Source of the DNA: Rhodocyclaceae bacterium
GTDB lineage: Bacteria > Pseudomonadota > Gammaproteobacteria > Burkholderiales > Rhodocyclaceae
Reading direction: 5' to 3'
DNA: 14,550 bases
Assembly (NCBI GenBank): GCA_017444505.1
Contig: JAFSWK010000196.1
Location: forward strand, 1 to 14,550
A model generated the notes under the pieces. That model saw nothing but the letters and a program-made list of their open reading frames with translations, searched no databases and was not told the origin of the DNA. Positions within the stretch are counted from its first letter, which is position 1. The number at the start of each line of letters is the position of its first letter. Shown here one piece after another: positions 6,877 to 13,881 of the stretch. The translations under genes were made by a program, and so were the position numbers.

Positions 6877-7347
6877 ATGAAGCCTGTCACTGTTCGCCCC
6901 GCCTGCCCAGACGACCTGCCCGCCATCGTGGAAATGGGCAAGTCCCTGCACGCGGCGCGGCAAACTCACGCCCCATTTTGCGCGCACACGCTGGCCGAAC
7001 TGGTGGCCGAAATTGCACAGGATGACACGCTGGGCTGTGTCCTCGTTGCCGAGTGCGAACACGACATCATCGGCATGGCCGCAGCCTGCCGCGTGCTCAC
7101 TTGGTACAACCGCGCCGTGCCCATCGCACAGGAACTATTCTGGTGGGTAGCGCCGCGCGCCCGTGGCTCGCTGGCCGCCAAGCGGCTCATGCAAGGCATG
7201 GAAATGTGGGCGCAACGCACAGGCTGCACGCGATTTGTCATGACGGTCATCCCGGACGGCACATGCGCGCGCGTCAAACGCTGGCACGCGCGGCGCGGCT
7301 ACAAACCGTTGGACGTATTGATACACAAGGAGTTGCAACATGGGTAA
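6877..7347 (+). CDS. GNAT-family N-acetyltransferase in the tail operon
   Basis: 156 residues with a GNAT outline: VTVRPACPDDLPAIVEMG (beta1-alpha1), VLVAECEHDIIGMAA (beta2-3), ELFWWVAPRARGSLAAKRLM (beta4 and the acetyl-CoA pyrophosphate loop, where RARGSLA stands for the Q/RxxGxG/A motif), and a C-terminal ARVKRWHARRGYKPLD typical of the last helix-strand. GNAT genes occur in several podovirus structural operons; the substrate, perhaps a virion or host protein, is unknown. There is no clear Shine-Dalgarno. The start is preceded by a GCGCGC/GCGCGC hairpin (6854-6859 and 6871-6876), and a 4-codon frame from 6866 ends on the start as ATGA, so translation is probably coupled. The 3' end overlaps the next gene by 8 bp. 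Confidence 0.8.
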   Translation: MKPVTVRPACPDDLPAIVEMGKSLHAARQTHAPFCAHTLAELVAEIAQDDTLGCVLVAECEHDIIGMAAACRVLTWYNRAVPIAQELFWWVAPRARGSLAAKRLMQGMEMWAQRTGCTRFVMTVIPDGTCARVKRWHARRGYKPLDVLIHKELQHG

Positions 7348-8059
7348 CGTAGTCGGCGGCATCGTAGGCACCGTAGCGGGCGGCCTGTTTGGCAGAAGCA
7401 GTCAGAAAAAAGCCGACCGCGCCAATCAAGCCGTGGCCGAAGCGCAAGCGCAACAAGCCGCGCTGGCGCAAGAGCAATGGGACAGGTACAAAAACCTCTA
7501 CTCCCCGCTCGAGACGCAAATTGTCCGCCAGGCGCAAGAAGGCACCAGCCCGGCGCAGTACGACCGCGCGGCGGCGGAAGCCTCGGCCACTGTCGGCGCG
7601 CAGTTTGGCAAAGCGCGAGACCGGCTTGGGCGCACCCCCGGGCTTGACCCATCCAGCGCCGCCTACCAGCACGGCATGATTGGTCTGGACATCGCACAGG
7701 CCGCAGCGGACGCCACTGCGCAAAACGCCGCCCGTCAATCCGTCACTGATGACGGCTGGAACAAGCAAATGGCGGCGTTATCTCTCGGCAAAGGGCTGCC
7801 CGCAAATGCCATGAGCGGGCTGAACAGTGCTGCCAGCACTGCCGCAACGATGGCAAGCCATGCCAACAGCGCCGCCAGCCAGAACGCGCAAGGCTTCGGG
7901 CAGCTTGAACAAGCGATTGGCAACATGGTTGGCTCGTTCACCAACAATGGCAACGCTGGCGGGAGCTGGCTGGGTGGAGCCTTTTCCGGCAGCAAAAACG
8001 GCAACGGCGGCACGGGATTGAAATATGACGCCTCTGGCTGGGGCGGATTCGGACTGTAA
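7340..8059 (+). CDS. Putative internal virion (ejection-type) protein, Gly/Ala-rich
   Basis: 239 residues. The N-terminus is a Gly-rich amphipathic, possibly membrane-active stretch (MGNVVGGIVGTVAGGLFG). Next comes a helical Ala/Gln region (about 25-55), then a conserved-looking core with YSPLETQIVRQA and RLGRTPGLDPSSAAYQHG, and a C-terminus rich in Gly, Asn and Ser. Small proteins of this composition sit after the tail genes in many podoviruses and are ejected with the DNA. Its AAGGAG Shine-Dalgarno (7327-7332) lies inside the end of the acetyltransferase gene, and the two genes overlap by 8 bp. The ejection role is inferred from position and composition; no enzymatic motif is visible. Confidence 0.65.
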   Translation: MGNVVGGIVGTVAGGLFGRSSQKKADRANQAVAEAQAQQAALAQEQWDRYKNLYSPLETQIVRQAQEGTSPAQYDRAAAEASATVGAQFGKARDRLGRTPGLDPSSAAYQHGMIGLDIAQAAADATAQNAARQSVTDDGWNKQMAALSLGKGLPANAMSGLNSAASTAATMASHANSAASQNAQGFGQLEQAIGNMVGSFTNNGNAGGSWLGGAFSGSKNGNGGTGLKYDASGWGGFGL

Positions 8060-8070
8060 GGGGATACATC

Positions 8071-8934
8071 ATGTCTTTCGACTGGGCAGCGGCAGGATAC
8101 GCAGGCAATGGATTTTTCAAGGGACTGCGCGAACAGCAACAGGACGCACGTCAACGTGAGCAGGATGAGCGAAATCGTGAGCTGCACGACCGGCGAATGC
8201 AACGCCTCCAGTATAGTCTGGACACATTGCCCGCCCCGGAACTGGCGCGCGCGCAAAATGAAGCGCAAGCACAAGACGCGCTGGACGAATATGCAGACCG
8301 GCGGGCGACGCGCCCCTATGACCGCAGCAAACGCATATCTGGCGACGCGCTGGCGGATGCACAAAACCGGCTCGGTCTGGCGCAGGTACAAATGACGGGC
8401 ACGCAATCACTGCGCAATGCGCACGACGAAGCTGTGTGGAAAGGGCAGGAACTCGCGGGCAAGAAGGCACAGCAGCCGTGGCTGAATCAAGCGGCCCTGC
8501 TGAACGCGCAATCGTCATCCGCCGACGCGCAACACAAAATCAGCAATCAGGGCGAACAACTCGGATTGCAAAACATGAAACACCTGAACGAAGCTGCGCA
8601 AGAAGCGCACAAGGCCGCGCAACTGGGCGCGCAGATGGTACTCAGCGGCAACAAGGTAGGCGCGCTGAATCACATTGCCAGATTGCAGCAACTGTCTGGC
8701 GACCCCACACCGGTTGCCGATTATCACGTTGTCAAAAACGCAGCAGGCGAAAACACCTACCGATTTGTTGACGCGCAGGGCAACATGGTGCGCACCATGA
8801 CGGACACAGAAATGCAGAAACTCGCGGGAGTTGACACAAAGACGCCGCCGCCCGCCAATGAATTTGACGCATTGCTGAACGGCGGAACATTCAACACAGG
8901 CCAAGGCACCGCCGCCGACAAGTTGTTCCGTTGA
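8071..8934 (+). CDS. Putative internal virion protein, coiled-coil rich
   Basis: 287 residues. After MSFDWAAAGYAGNGFFKG the protein is highly charged and helical (RQREQDERNRELHDRRMQR, about residues 24-50), and stays Ala/Gln-rich with coiled-coil potential to about residue 210. A more globular part near residues 215-265 includes YHVVKNAAGENTYRFVDAQG. An AGGGG Shine-Dalgarno precedes ATG 8071, 11 nt after the previous gene. It is the last gene of the tail block: an intrinsic terminator follows 18 nt later. Podoviruses usually carry a much larger ejection protein, often a transglycosylase, next to such genes; none is present here. Function is inferred from context. Confidence 0.65.
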   Translation: MSFDWAAAGYAGNGFFKGLREQQQDARQREQDERNRELHDRRMQRLQYSLDTLPAPELARAQNEAQAQDALDEYADRRATRPYDRSKRISGDALADAQNRLGLAQVQMTGTQSLRNAHDEAVWKGQELAGKKAQQPWLNQAALLNAQSSSADAQHKISNQGEQLGLQNMKHLNEAAQEAHKAAQLGAQMVLSGNKVGALNHIARLQQLSGDPTPVADYHVVKNAAGENTYRFVDAQGNMVRTMTDTEMQKLAGVDTKTPPPANEFDALLNGGTFNTGQGTAADKLFR

Positions 8935-8951
8935 CGATTCGGAACACGCCC

Positions 8952-8971
8952 GCCCGCGCGGGCATTTTTTT
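8952..8971 (+). terminator. Rho-independent terminator of the tail operon
   Basis: GCCCG/CGGGC stem (8952-8956 and 8959-8963) with a minimal loop, followed by ATTTTTTT (8964-8971). It lies 18 nt after the stop of the last tail gene and separates the tail operon from the recombination operon. Confidence 0.85.
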
Positions 8972-9052
8972 GACATTTATCAACATTGCGTAAGTAAACT
9001 AACCGTCAATGACGAACTGTGCTTGCCTGTTTCGTGTTAGCGTACTAACATG
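8970..9052 (+). promoter_or_regulatory. Promoter and operator region of the recombination operon
   Basis: TGTTAGCGTACTAACA (9035-9050) is a perfect dyad with 6-bp arms around CGTA; its half-sites recur at 2121-2130 and 780-787. A promoter can be read as TTGCCT (9023-9028), 18 nt, TAACAT (9047-9052), which would put the operator over the -10 box. A second candidate -35 box, TTGACA (8970-8975), overlaps the terminator's T-run but has no well-spaced -10. Repression by a phage regulator is the likely reading. Confidence 0.5.
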
Positions 9053-9078
9053 AATAACACCAACACAGGAGCACAACC

Positions 9079-10077
9079 ATGTACACCTACCCGCAAAATC
9101 TTACACCCACACCCGCCGCCGCCGCGTCCCGCGCGCCTGCGGCGACCGACCAACACCGTGCCATTGCCGAGGTGCAGGCGGCGATGATGATTGCGCGCGC
9201 CAATCCGCGCGACCAGCGCGCGGCGCTTGACCGCATCCTGAATGCCTGCACCCGCCCTTCGCTGGCGTCCTGCGCGGTCTACACCTACTCGCGCGGCGGC
9301 TCCGACATTTCGGGGCCGAGCATCCGGCTGGCCGAGGCCGTTGCCCAGCAATGGGGAAACATGCAGTTCGGCATCCGCGAGATTGACCAGAGCGGCGGCG
9401 TCTCTACCGTGCAGGCATATGCCTGGGACGTGGAGACCAACACTCGGCGCGAGGTGACGTTTCATGTGCCGCTGGTGCGGCATACCAAGCGCGGCACGGT
9501 GCAACTGACCGACCCGCGCGACGTCTACGAGCACGTCGCCAACCAGGGCGCGCGCCGTCTGCGGGCGTGCATTCTGGCCGTCATCCCGGGCGACGTGACC
9601 GAGGCGGCTGTGGCGCAGTGCGAGCAGACCATGACCGCGCACGCGGACATCAGCCCCGAAAACATCCAGCGCATTGTGGCCGCGTTTGAGAAGTTCGGCG
9701 TGACCAAGGCGCAGATTGAGGCGCGCATCCAGCGCCGTCTGGATGCGATTCGTCCGGCGCAGGTGGTGATGCTGAAAAAAATCTACACCAGCCTGAACGA
9801 TGGCATGTCTGCGCCGGAAGACTGGTTCGACCCTGCCGGGGGCGGAACTGCCGGGGGCGGATCTGCCCCCGAAGGCGCTGCGAGCGCCAAAGCACAGGCC
9901 GCGCCCGCGCTGCCGGAAATGAGCGCCGAGAAATTCGCCGAGCAACTCCCGCGCTGGCGCGACATGGTGGAGAGCGGGCGCAAAAGCGCCGCAGATACGG
10001 CGGCCATGATTGCCAGCAAGTACGCGCTGACCGATGAACAACTGAACACCATCGCCGCGCTGGGCGATGGCGAGTAA
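9079..10077 (+). CDS. Putative phage single-strand annealing protein (RecT/Red-beta-like role)
   Basis: 332 residues. The conserved core covers about residues 28-185: AIAEVQAAMMIARANPRDQ, GSDISGPSIRLAEAVAQQWGN, then STVQAYAWDVETNTRREV and DVYEHVANQGARRLRACILAVIPGD. This core is typical of a phage protein family found immediately upstream of YqaJ-type exonucleases, which fills the place of RecT or Red-beta. From about residue 252 a Gly/Ala/Pro linker leads to a small helical C-terminal domain (about 280-332). An AGGAG Shine-Dalgarno precedes ATG 9079. Spacing to the exonuclease start is 25 nt. I am confident of the family context, less so of the biochemical activity, which I infer from the operon partner. 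Confidence 0.7.
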   Translation: MYTYPQNLTPTPAAAASRAPAATDQHRAIAEVQAAMMIARANPRDQRAALDRILNACTRPSLASCAVYTYSRGGSDISGPSIRLAEAVAQQWGNMQFGIREIDQSGGVSTVQAYAWDVETNTRREVTFHVPLVRHTKRGTVQLTDPRDVYEHVANQGARRLRACILAVIPGDVTEAAVAQCEQTMTAHADISPENIQRIVAAFEKFGVTKAQIEARIQRRLDAIRPAQVVMLKKIYTSLNDGMSAPEDWFDPAGGGTAGGGSAPEGAASAKAQAAPALPEMSAEKFAEQLPRWRDMVESGRKSAADTAAMIASKYALTDEQLNTIAALGDGE

Positions 10078-10102
10078 CCGCACACAAACAGGAGAGCACC
10101 CC

Positions 10103-11791
10103 ATGAAAACCGTAAACCTGCAACAGGGCACGCCCGAATGGAAACAGTGGCGCGCCAGCCGTTTTACCGCGTCGGATGCGCCGACCATGCTTGGCATCAA
10201 CCCGTACCGTTCGCGCGAATCCCTGCTGCGCGAAAAGGCGCTTGGTGATGCGCCGGAACATTCTGATTCCACGCTGGCGCTGTTTGCCGAGGGGCACCGC
10301 GCCGAGGGGCTGGCGCGGGCGATGGTTGAACGCATCATCGACGACGAACTTTATCCGACCGTGGCAGAGGATGACGCCGGACAACTGGCCGCCAGTCTGG
10401 ACGGGATGACGCTCGACGGGGACACGCTGTTCGAGCATAAATTGATGAACGACGACCTGAGAGACTGCCGCGACAACGGCGCGCCCATCCCGGAGCATTA
10501 CCGCGCCCAGATGGAACAACAGTTGATGGTCACGGGCGCGCGCGAGGTGCTGTTTGTCGCGTCGCGCTGGGACGATGCGGGCAGGCAGACCGAGGAGCCG
10601 CTGCACGCGCACTACGAATCCGACCCCGCCATGCGCCGCCGCATCCTGGACGGCTGGGCGCAGTTTGCCCGCGACCTGCAAAGCTGGAAACCTGACACTG
10701 CCGCCCCCGAGGGCAGCGCGCCGGAAACCCTGCCCGCGCTGCACGTCGAAGTGCGCGGCCAGGTCATTGCCAGCAATCTTGTCGCGTTCCGCGAGCGGGC
10801 GCTGGCCGTCATCGGCAACATCAACACCGACCCGCGCACGGATGAGGATTTTGCCGACGCGGAAAAGACCGTGAAATGGTGCAAAGAGGTTGAGAGCCGC
10901 ATTTCCGGCGCGAAGCAAAACGCACTCGGGCAGACCGGCGATATTGATGCGCTGTTCCGCGCGCTGGATGAAGTCTCGGAGTTCGCCCACAAAACCCGCC
11001 TGACGCTGGAAAAAGCGGTAAAGGCGAAAAAGGACGAAATCCGCGCCGACAGAATCCGAGCGGCGAGCGTGGAATATGGCGAATACGTCGCGCAGATGAT
11101 GCAGGACGCAGGGTTTCAAATCACCGTCCCGCGCACGGATTTTGCCGCCGTCATCCACGGCCTGAAAACGATCGCCAGCATCGACGAGAAACTGGGCGCG
11201 GCACTGGCGCGCGAAAAATCCGCGTTTGCCGCGCGGATGGACAGTGCAGCCGCAAAACTGGAATGGATGCGCGAGCACACGCAAGCCGCGCAGTGGGCAT
11301 CCCTGTTTTCGCGCGACATGCTCGACCTGCTCGACCTGACGCCCGGCGCATTCCGCGACGCGGTGACAGGGCGCATCGCCAAGGCCGAAGCGGAACAGGC
11401 TGCGCGCGAGGAAGCCCGCGCCCGTGCCGAAGCCGAAGCGCAGGCGCAAGCGGAACAAGCCGCGCCGGAACAAGCGCCTGCCCCTGTGCAGCAGGAAGCC
11501 GCCGCGCCGGAAACTGCGCCCGTCGCGCCCGTGGCCGCGCCCGCGCAGCCGCAAGGAAAGCCCGTCGCGCTGAAGGACATCAACGCCGCCATCGCCCCCA
11601 TCAGCATCACGCAGCAGGGCATGGACTGGTTCGGCTTCCGCCCCGTGGAATCCAAAGGCCGCGCCGTGCTGTATCCGGCGGGCACGATTGCCGAATTGTG
11701 CACGAGCATCGAGCGGCACATGCGCGCCGTGCGCAACCCGGAATCGACCTGCTGCATCCCGCCGGGCGGCGCAACCGGGCGCACGCTGTAA
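10103..11791 (+). CDS. YqaJ-type (lambda exonuclease-like) recombinase with long C-terminal extension
   Basis: 562 residues from ATG 10103, chosen because CAGGAG lies about 10 nt upstream; the in-frame ATG at 10067 overlaps the previous gene and has no such site. The nuclease domain covers about residues 1-200: GTPEWKQWRASRFTASDAP (9-27), TMLGINPY, EGHRAEG (63-69), SLDG with Asp100, FEHK with Glu111 and Lys113 (the D...ExK catalytic motif), and YRAQMEQQLMVTG (133-145). Such enzymes resect dsDNA 5' to 3' and hand ssDNA to the annealing protein, here the preceding gene. Residues about 230-450 are helical and coiled-coil-like, followed by an Ala/Gln/Pro linker and a small C-terminal domain (about 490-555, VALKDINAAIAPISIT... 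to ...CTSIERHMRAV). The extension roughly doubles the usual size. Confidence 0.9.
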   Translation: MKTVNLQQGTPEWKQWRASRFTASDAPTMLGINPYRSRESLLREKALGDAPEHSDSTLALFAEGHRAEGLARAMVERIIDDELYPTVAEDDAGQLAASLDGMTLDGDTLFEHKLMNDDLRDCRDNGAPIPEHYRAQMEQQLMVTGAREVLFVASRWDDAGRQTEEPLHAHYESDPAMRRRILDGWAQFARDLQSWKPDTAAPEGSAPETLPALHVEVRGQVIASNLVAFRERALAVIGNINTDPRTDEDFADAEKTVKWCKEVESRISGAKQNALGQTGDIDALFRALDEVSEFAHKTRLTLEKAVKAKKDEIRADRIRAASVEYGEYVAQMMQDAGFQITVPRTDFAAVIHGLKTIASIDEKLGAALAREKSAFAARMDSAAAKLEWMREHTQAAQWASLFSRDMLDLLDLTPGAFRDAVTGRIAKAEAEQAAREEARARAEAEAQAQAEQAAPEQAPAPVQQEAAAPETAPVAPVAAPAQPQGKPVALKDINAAIAPISITQQGMDWFGFRPVESKGRAVLYPAGTIAELCTSIERHMRAVRNPESTCCIPPGGATGRTL

Positions 11792-11802
11792 GGGGCACGA
11801 CC

Positions 11803-11997
11803 ATGAAACACACCTTTCTGGAATCCATCGCCCTGCCGCTGTTTTGCGCAGTCGTCGCCGGTTTCTGCGTCTGCCTGCTGGCGCTGGAAAACGAGCGTCG
11901 GCAGGTAGTGGAGAGCGCGCGGCAAGAGGCGGAGACCCCGCCGGTCATCATCACCGACTGCCGCGTAATGCCCGACGAGATTGCGTTTTCCGAGTAG
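11803..11997 (+). CDS. Small single-span membrane protein, unknown function
   Basis: 64 residues, from ATG 11803 with an AGGGG Shine-Dalgarno that overlaps the exonuclease stop. Residues about 9-28 form one transmembrane helix (IALPLFCAVVAGFCVCLLAL), followed by a charged helix (ENERRQVVESARQEAE) and a short acidic end. The layout (short N-terminus in, one span, helical tail) resembles small phage membrane proteins, including spanin- or exclusion-type ones, but there is no lysis gene nearby to support that. It is co-transcribed with the exonuclease and followed by the structured 189-nt gap. Confidence 0.6.
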   Translation: MKHTFLESIALPLFCAVVAGFCVCLLALENERRQVVESARQEAETPPVIITDCRVMPDEIAFSE

Positions 11998-12025
11998 CGG
12001 TTTGCCCTCCTGTCCGCTACTCACC

Positions 12026-12161
12026 GGCGGGCGGCCTGTTTCGTCCTTCAGTGTCCGCCCGCCACCCGTTCAATGGGCGCGGCTGTGCCCAAACAGATGC
12101 CCAGCGCATCACAGCCCTGCAAAGGGATTGGTTCTCACCCCGCACAGCCGCGCCCGCCCAT
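12026..12161 (+). ncRNA. Structured intergenic segment: two long stems and two inner hairpins (candidate cis-RNA)
   Basis: The 189-nt gap between 11997 and 12187 can fold strongly. Stem A: GGCGGGCGG (12026-12034) pairs with CCGCCCGCC (12055-12063), 9 perfect pairs, 20-nt loop. Stem B: GGGCGCGGCTGTG (12075-12087) pairs with CACAGCCGCGCCC (12143-12155), 13 perfect pairs. Inside B are GATGC/GCATC (12096-12100 and 12106-12110) and CCCT-GCAA-AGGG (12115-12126), a GNRA tetraloop hairpin; together they give a three-way junction. There is no T-run, so it is not a simple terminator. It ends 26 nt before the next ATG. It may control translation or stability of the downstream genes; I do not recognise a known RNA family. 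Confidence 0.5.
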
Positions 12162-12186
12162 TTCACCCAACCAACGAGGTAACACC

Positions 12187-12537
12187 ATGAAACCCATGCA
12201 TGAAAACCTTGATGCAGTACGTATCGAAAACGAAGCGGGCGACCTGATTCCCGTAATGGATTACGCAGGCGAAAAACTCGCCGAGCTGGTATCCGCAATC
12301 GAAACGCACAACAAGGCCGGTGTGCTGACCATGAAAATCAGCATCAAACCGTCCACGGCGGGCGCGCTGGCCGTGAAAGCCGAAGTCGCCATCAAGAAAC
12401 CCGTGGGCGCGCCGCCCGAAGCCCTGCTTTGGGCAACGCCCGAAGGCAATCTGGTTGCGGATGACCCGCGCCAGCAAAAACTGAACCTGAAAGCCATTCC
12501 CGAACCGGCCAGAAAGGTTGTCGCACTCAACAAGTAA
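12187..12537 (+). CDS. Phage hypothetical protein upstream of DUF2303 (116 residues)
   Basis: 116 residues from ATG 12187, which has a GAGGT Shine-Dalgarno; an open frame upstream of it has no start signal and runs through the structured segment. The protein reads as a compact alpha/beta fold: a helix AGEKLAELVSAIETHNKAG, strands VLTMKISIKPS and ALAVKAEVAIKKP, then a C-terminal stretch LLWATPEGNLVADDPRQQ. Proteins of this size and pattern accompany DUF2303 genes in phage recombination operons; the function is unknown. DUF2303 follows after 15 nt. Confidence 0.7.
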   Translation: MKPMHENLDAVRIENEAGDLIPVMDYAGEKLAELVSAIETHNKAGVLTMKISIKPSTAGALAVKAEVAIKKPVGAPPEALLWATPEGNLVADDPRQQKLNLKAIPEPARKVVALNK

Positions 12538-12552
12538 TCAGGAGTCTGTGAA

Positions 12553-13419
12553 ATGGAAGAAGAAACCATTACCCCCCCCGTGCAACGCGAAAACGCAATT
12601 GAAACCGCCATTCGCATAGGCACGACCATCGCGCCTATTCACCAACACGCAAAAGATGGTCAGATGTTCGTCGTCGTGCCCGAAGGTTTCGCGGTTCAGT
12701 CGCTGGAAAAACTGTGTGCCAAACCCGCGCGCAAGCGCGGAAGCGTTACGGTTTCCGATATGGCCAGCTTTTGCCGGTATGCGGGCACGCACATGCGTGC
12801 AGGCTGCTCGACCGCCTACGCAAATGTCGACGTTGAAAATTTCCGGTTCAATGTCGTCGCCGTCCTGGACGACCACGGAACGGAAGCCGACGGCCAGAAC
12901 TGGCAGGAACACAGATGCACGCTTAACTCGCGCACCTCGTTTGAGTGGGACAAATGGCGCAAGCACGACCGCCAGAAGTTCACGCAGACCGAGTTTGCCG
13001 AGTTTCTGGAAGACAACGTGCAGGACATCACGGGCGGCGATGGAATGCCCACCGGCACGGACGTGTTGCAAATGGCGCTGAATTTTGAGCGCACGGCAAA
13101 CAAGCGATTCCGCAGCAAAACCAACCTGCAAAGCGGCTGCGTGCAACTGGAATTTGTCGACGAAGAAAACGACAAGAGCCGCGAGCGGATGCAGATGTTT
13201 GAGCGTTTCACCATCGCCATCCCCGTATTCCAGCCCAACGACCTGCACGGCGAGGCCGTCGCCTATCCTGTGCAAGCGCGGCTGAAATACCGCGAGAAAG
13301 ACGGCGAGTTGTCGTTCTGGTACGAACTCATCCGCGCCGACCGCGTATTCCAGGCTGCGGTAGCGGATGAACTCAAAAAACTGCCGGAACAACTGCTGGT
13401 GATTTACGGCACGCCGTAA
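12553..13419 (+). CDS. DUF2303 family phage protein (YfdQ-like)
   Basis: 288 residues, about the usual length for DUF2303/YfdQ. Recognisable parts are MFVVVPEGFAVQSLEKL (about 38-54), SVTVSDMASFCRYAG (65-79), NFRFNVVAVLDDHG (96-109), WQEHRCTLNSRTSFEWDKW (117-135), TQTEFAEFLEDNVQDI (145-160) and a beta-rich C-terminal half (FTIAIPVFQPNDLHGEA, ARLKYREKDGELSFWYEL). The family occurs in many prophages (YfdQ of E. coli CPS-53 is one) and its biochemical role is not established. A CAGGAG Shine-Dalgarno precedes the ATG by about 9 nt. It is the last gene of the rightward recombination operon, facing the HTH gene at 13448. Confidence 0.88.
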   Translation: MEEETITPPVQRENAIETAIRIGTTIAPIHQHAKDGQMFVVVPEGFAVQSLEKLCAKPARKRGSVTVSDMASFCRYAGTHMRAGCSTAYANVDVENFRFNVVAVLDDHGTEADGQNWQEHRCTLNSRTSFEWDKWRKHDRQKFTQTEFAEFLEDNVQDITGGDGMPTGTDVLQMALNFERTANKRFRSKTNLQSGCVQLEFVDEENDKSRERMQMFERFTIAIPVFQPNDLHGEAVAYPVQARLKYREKDGELSFWYELIRADRVFQAAVADELKKLPEQLLVIYGTP

Positions 13420-13447
13420 CACACAGGCGGGGGCGAACGATGAACGG

Positions 13448-13753
13448 CTATGCGGCGCGCGCCGCTTTGAGCACCGCACGCGGGGCGAGCACGGCCACGG
13501 CAAGCAGCGTGCGCGCCGCCCCGCTGGGTTCGCGCCGTCCCTGCTCCCATTCCTGCAAGGTGCGCACCGACACGCCGAGCATCGCGGCAAATTCGCGCTG
13601 TGACATGCCCAGCCGTGCGCGCGCATCAACCGCCGTCGGCACGGTCACCTGCGACATGCGCCCGACTTTGCCCGCCTTCATCTGGCGCACGGAAGCCAGC
13701 AACATTTCGCCCAGTTCCGCGCCCGTCATTTCATCGTTGTCATGCTTCGTCAT
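13448..13753 (-). CDS. Orphan HigA/NadS-type HTH regulator (antitoxin-like)
   Basis: 101 residues from ATG 13753, which has AGGAG 7 nt upstream; a TTG two codons earlier is only 1 nt from the same site and is unlikely. The N-terminus (LGEMLLASVRQMKAGKVGR) and HTH (ARLGMSQREFAAMLGVSVRTLQEWEQGRREPSG, about residues 47-80) match the HigA/NadS antitoxin-like group. These proteins usually pair with a HigB/RelE-type toxin gene directly upstream. No toxin frame is visible on either side here, so it is an orphan and probably acts as a phage regulator. A perfect 17-bp palindrome lies 30 nt upstream of its start, between it and the divergent C4/antirepressor transcript, so it could repress both. Confidence 0.8.
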   Translation of the reverse strand: MTKHDNDEMTGAELGEMLLASVRQMKAGKVGRMSQVTVPTAVDARARLGMSQREFAAMLGVSVRTLQEWEQGRREPSGAARTLLAVAVLAPRAVLKAARAA

Positions 13754-13782
13754 TTTCAAGCTCCTGTTTGATGGCTTTCAGA

Positions 13783-13805
13783 ATACGTCTTTGACGTATG
13801 GCGTC
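13783..13805. promoter_or_regulatory. Palindromic operator between the HTH gene and the C4/antirepressor unit
   Basis: ATACGTCTTTGACGTAT (13783-13799) is a perfect 7+3+7 inverted repeat, and GACGTATGGCGTC (13793-13805) overlaps it as a 4-bp-arm dyad. HigA-type regulators bind such sites in their own promoter, so this is the probable autoregulatory operator. Confidence 0.65.
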
Positions 13806-13813
13806 AAGCCCGC

Positions 13814-13843
13814 TTGCAAAACATCGACGGAGTGTGGTAGGGT
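13814..13843 (+). promoter_or_regulatory. Candidate promoter of the C4/antirepressor transcript
   Basis: TTGCAA (13814-13819), 18 nt, TAGGGT (13838-13843), with TGTGG before the -10 resembling an extended -10 element. Transcription would begin near 13850, just ahead of the leader elements described below. Confidence 0.4.
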
Positions 13844-13881
13844 GAAGTCCTCTCAAAAACAAAGTCGGACACCCGCCCCCG

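Noticed and set aside
9833..9876. GCCGGGGGCGGA direct repeat and GGGGGC/GCCCCC hairpin in the annealing-protein gene
   Set aside because: It encodes the Gly-rich linker (GGGTAGGGS); codon composition explains the repeat.
10067..10102. Exonuclease start at ATG 10067
   Set aside because: It lies inside the end of the annealing-protein gene without a ribosome site, whereas ATG 10103 has a well-placed CAGGAG and begins with the normal domain start.
9037..11719. Long minus-strand open frames (433 and 689 codons) opposite the annealing protein and exonuclease genes
   Set aside because: They are shadows caused by G+C-rich third positions; they show no domain pattern or ribosome sites, and the plus-strand genes have clear family motifs.
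11803..11997. Spanin or holin call for the 64-residue membrane protein
   Set aside because: One membrane span alone is not enough, and there is no endolysin or partner spanin frame nearby.
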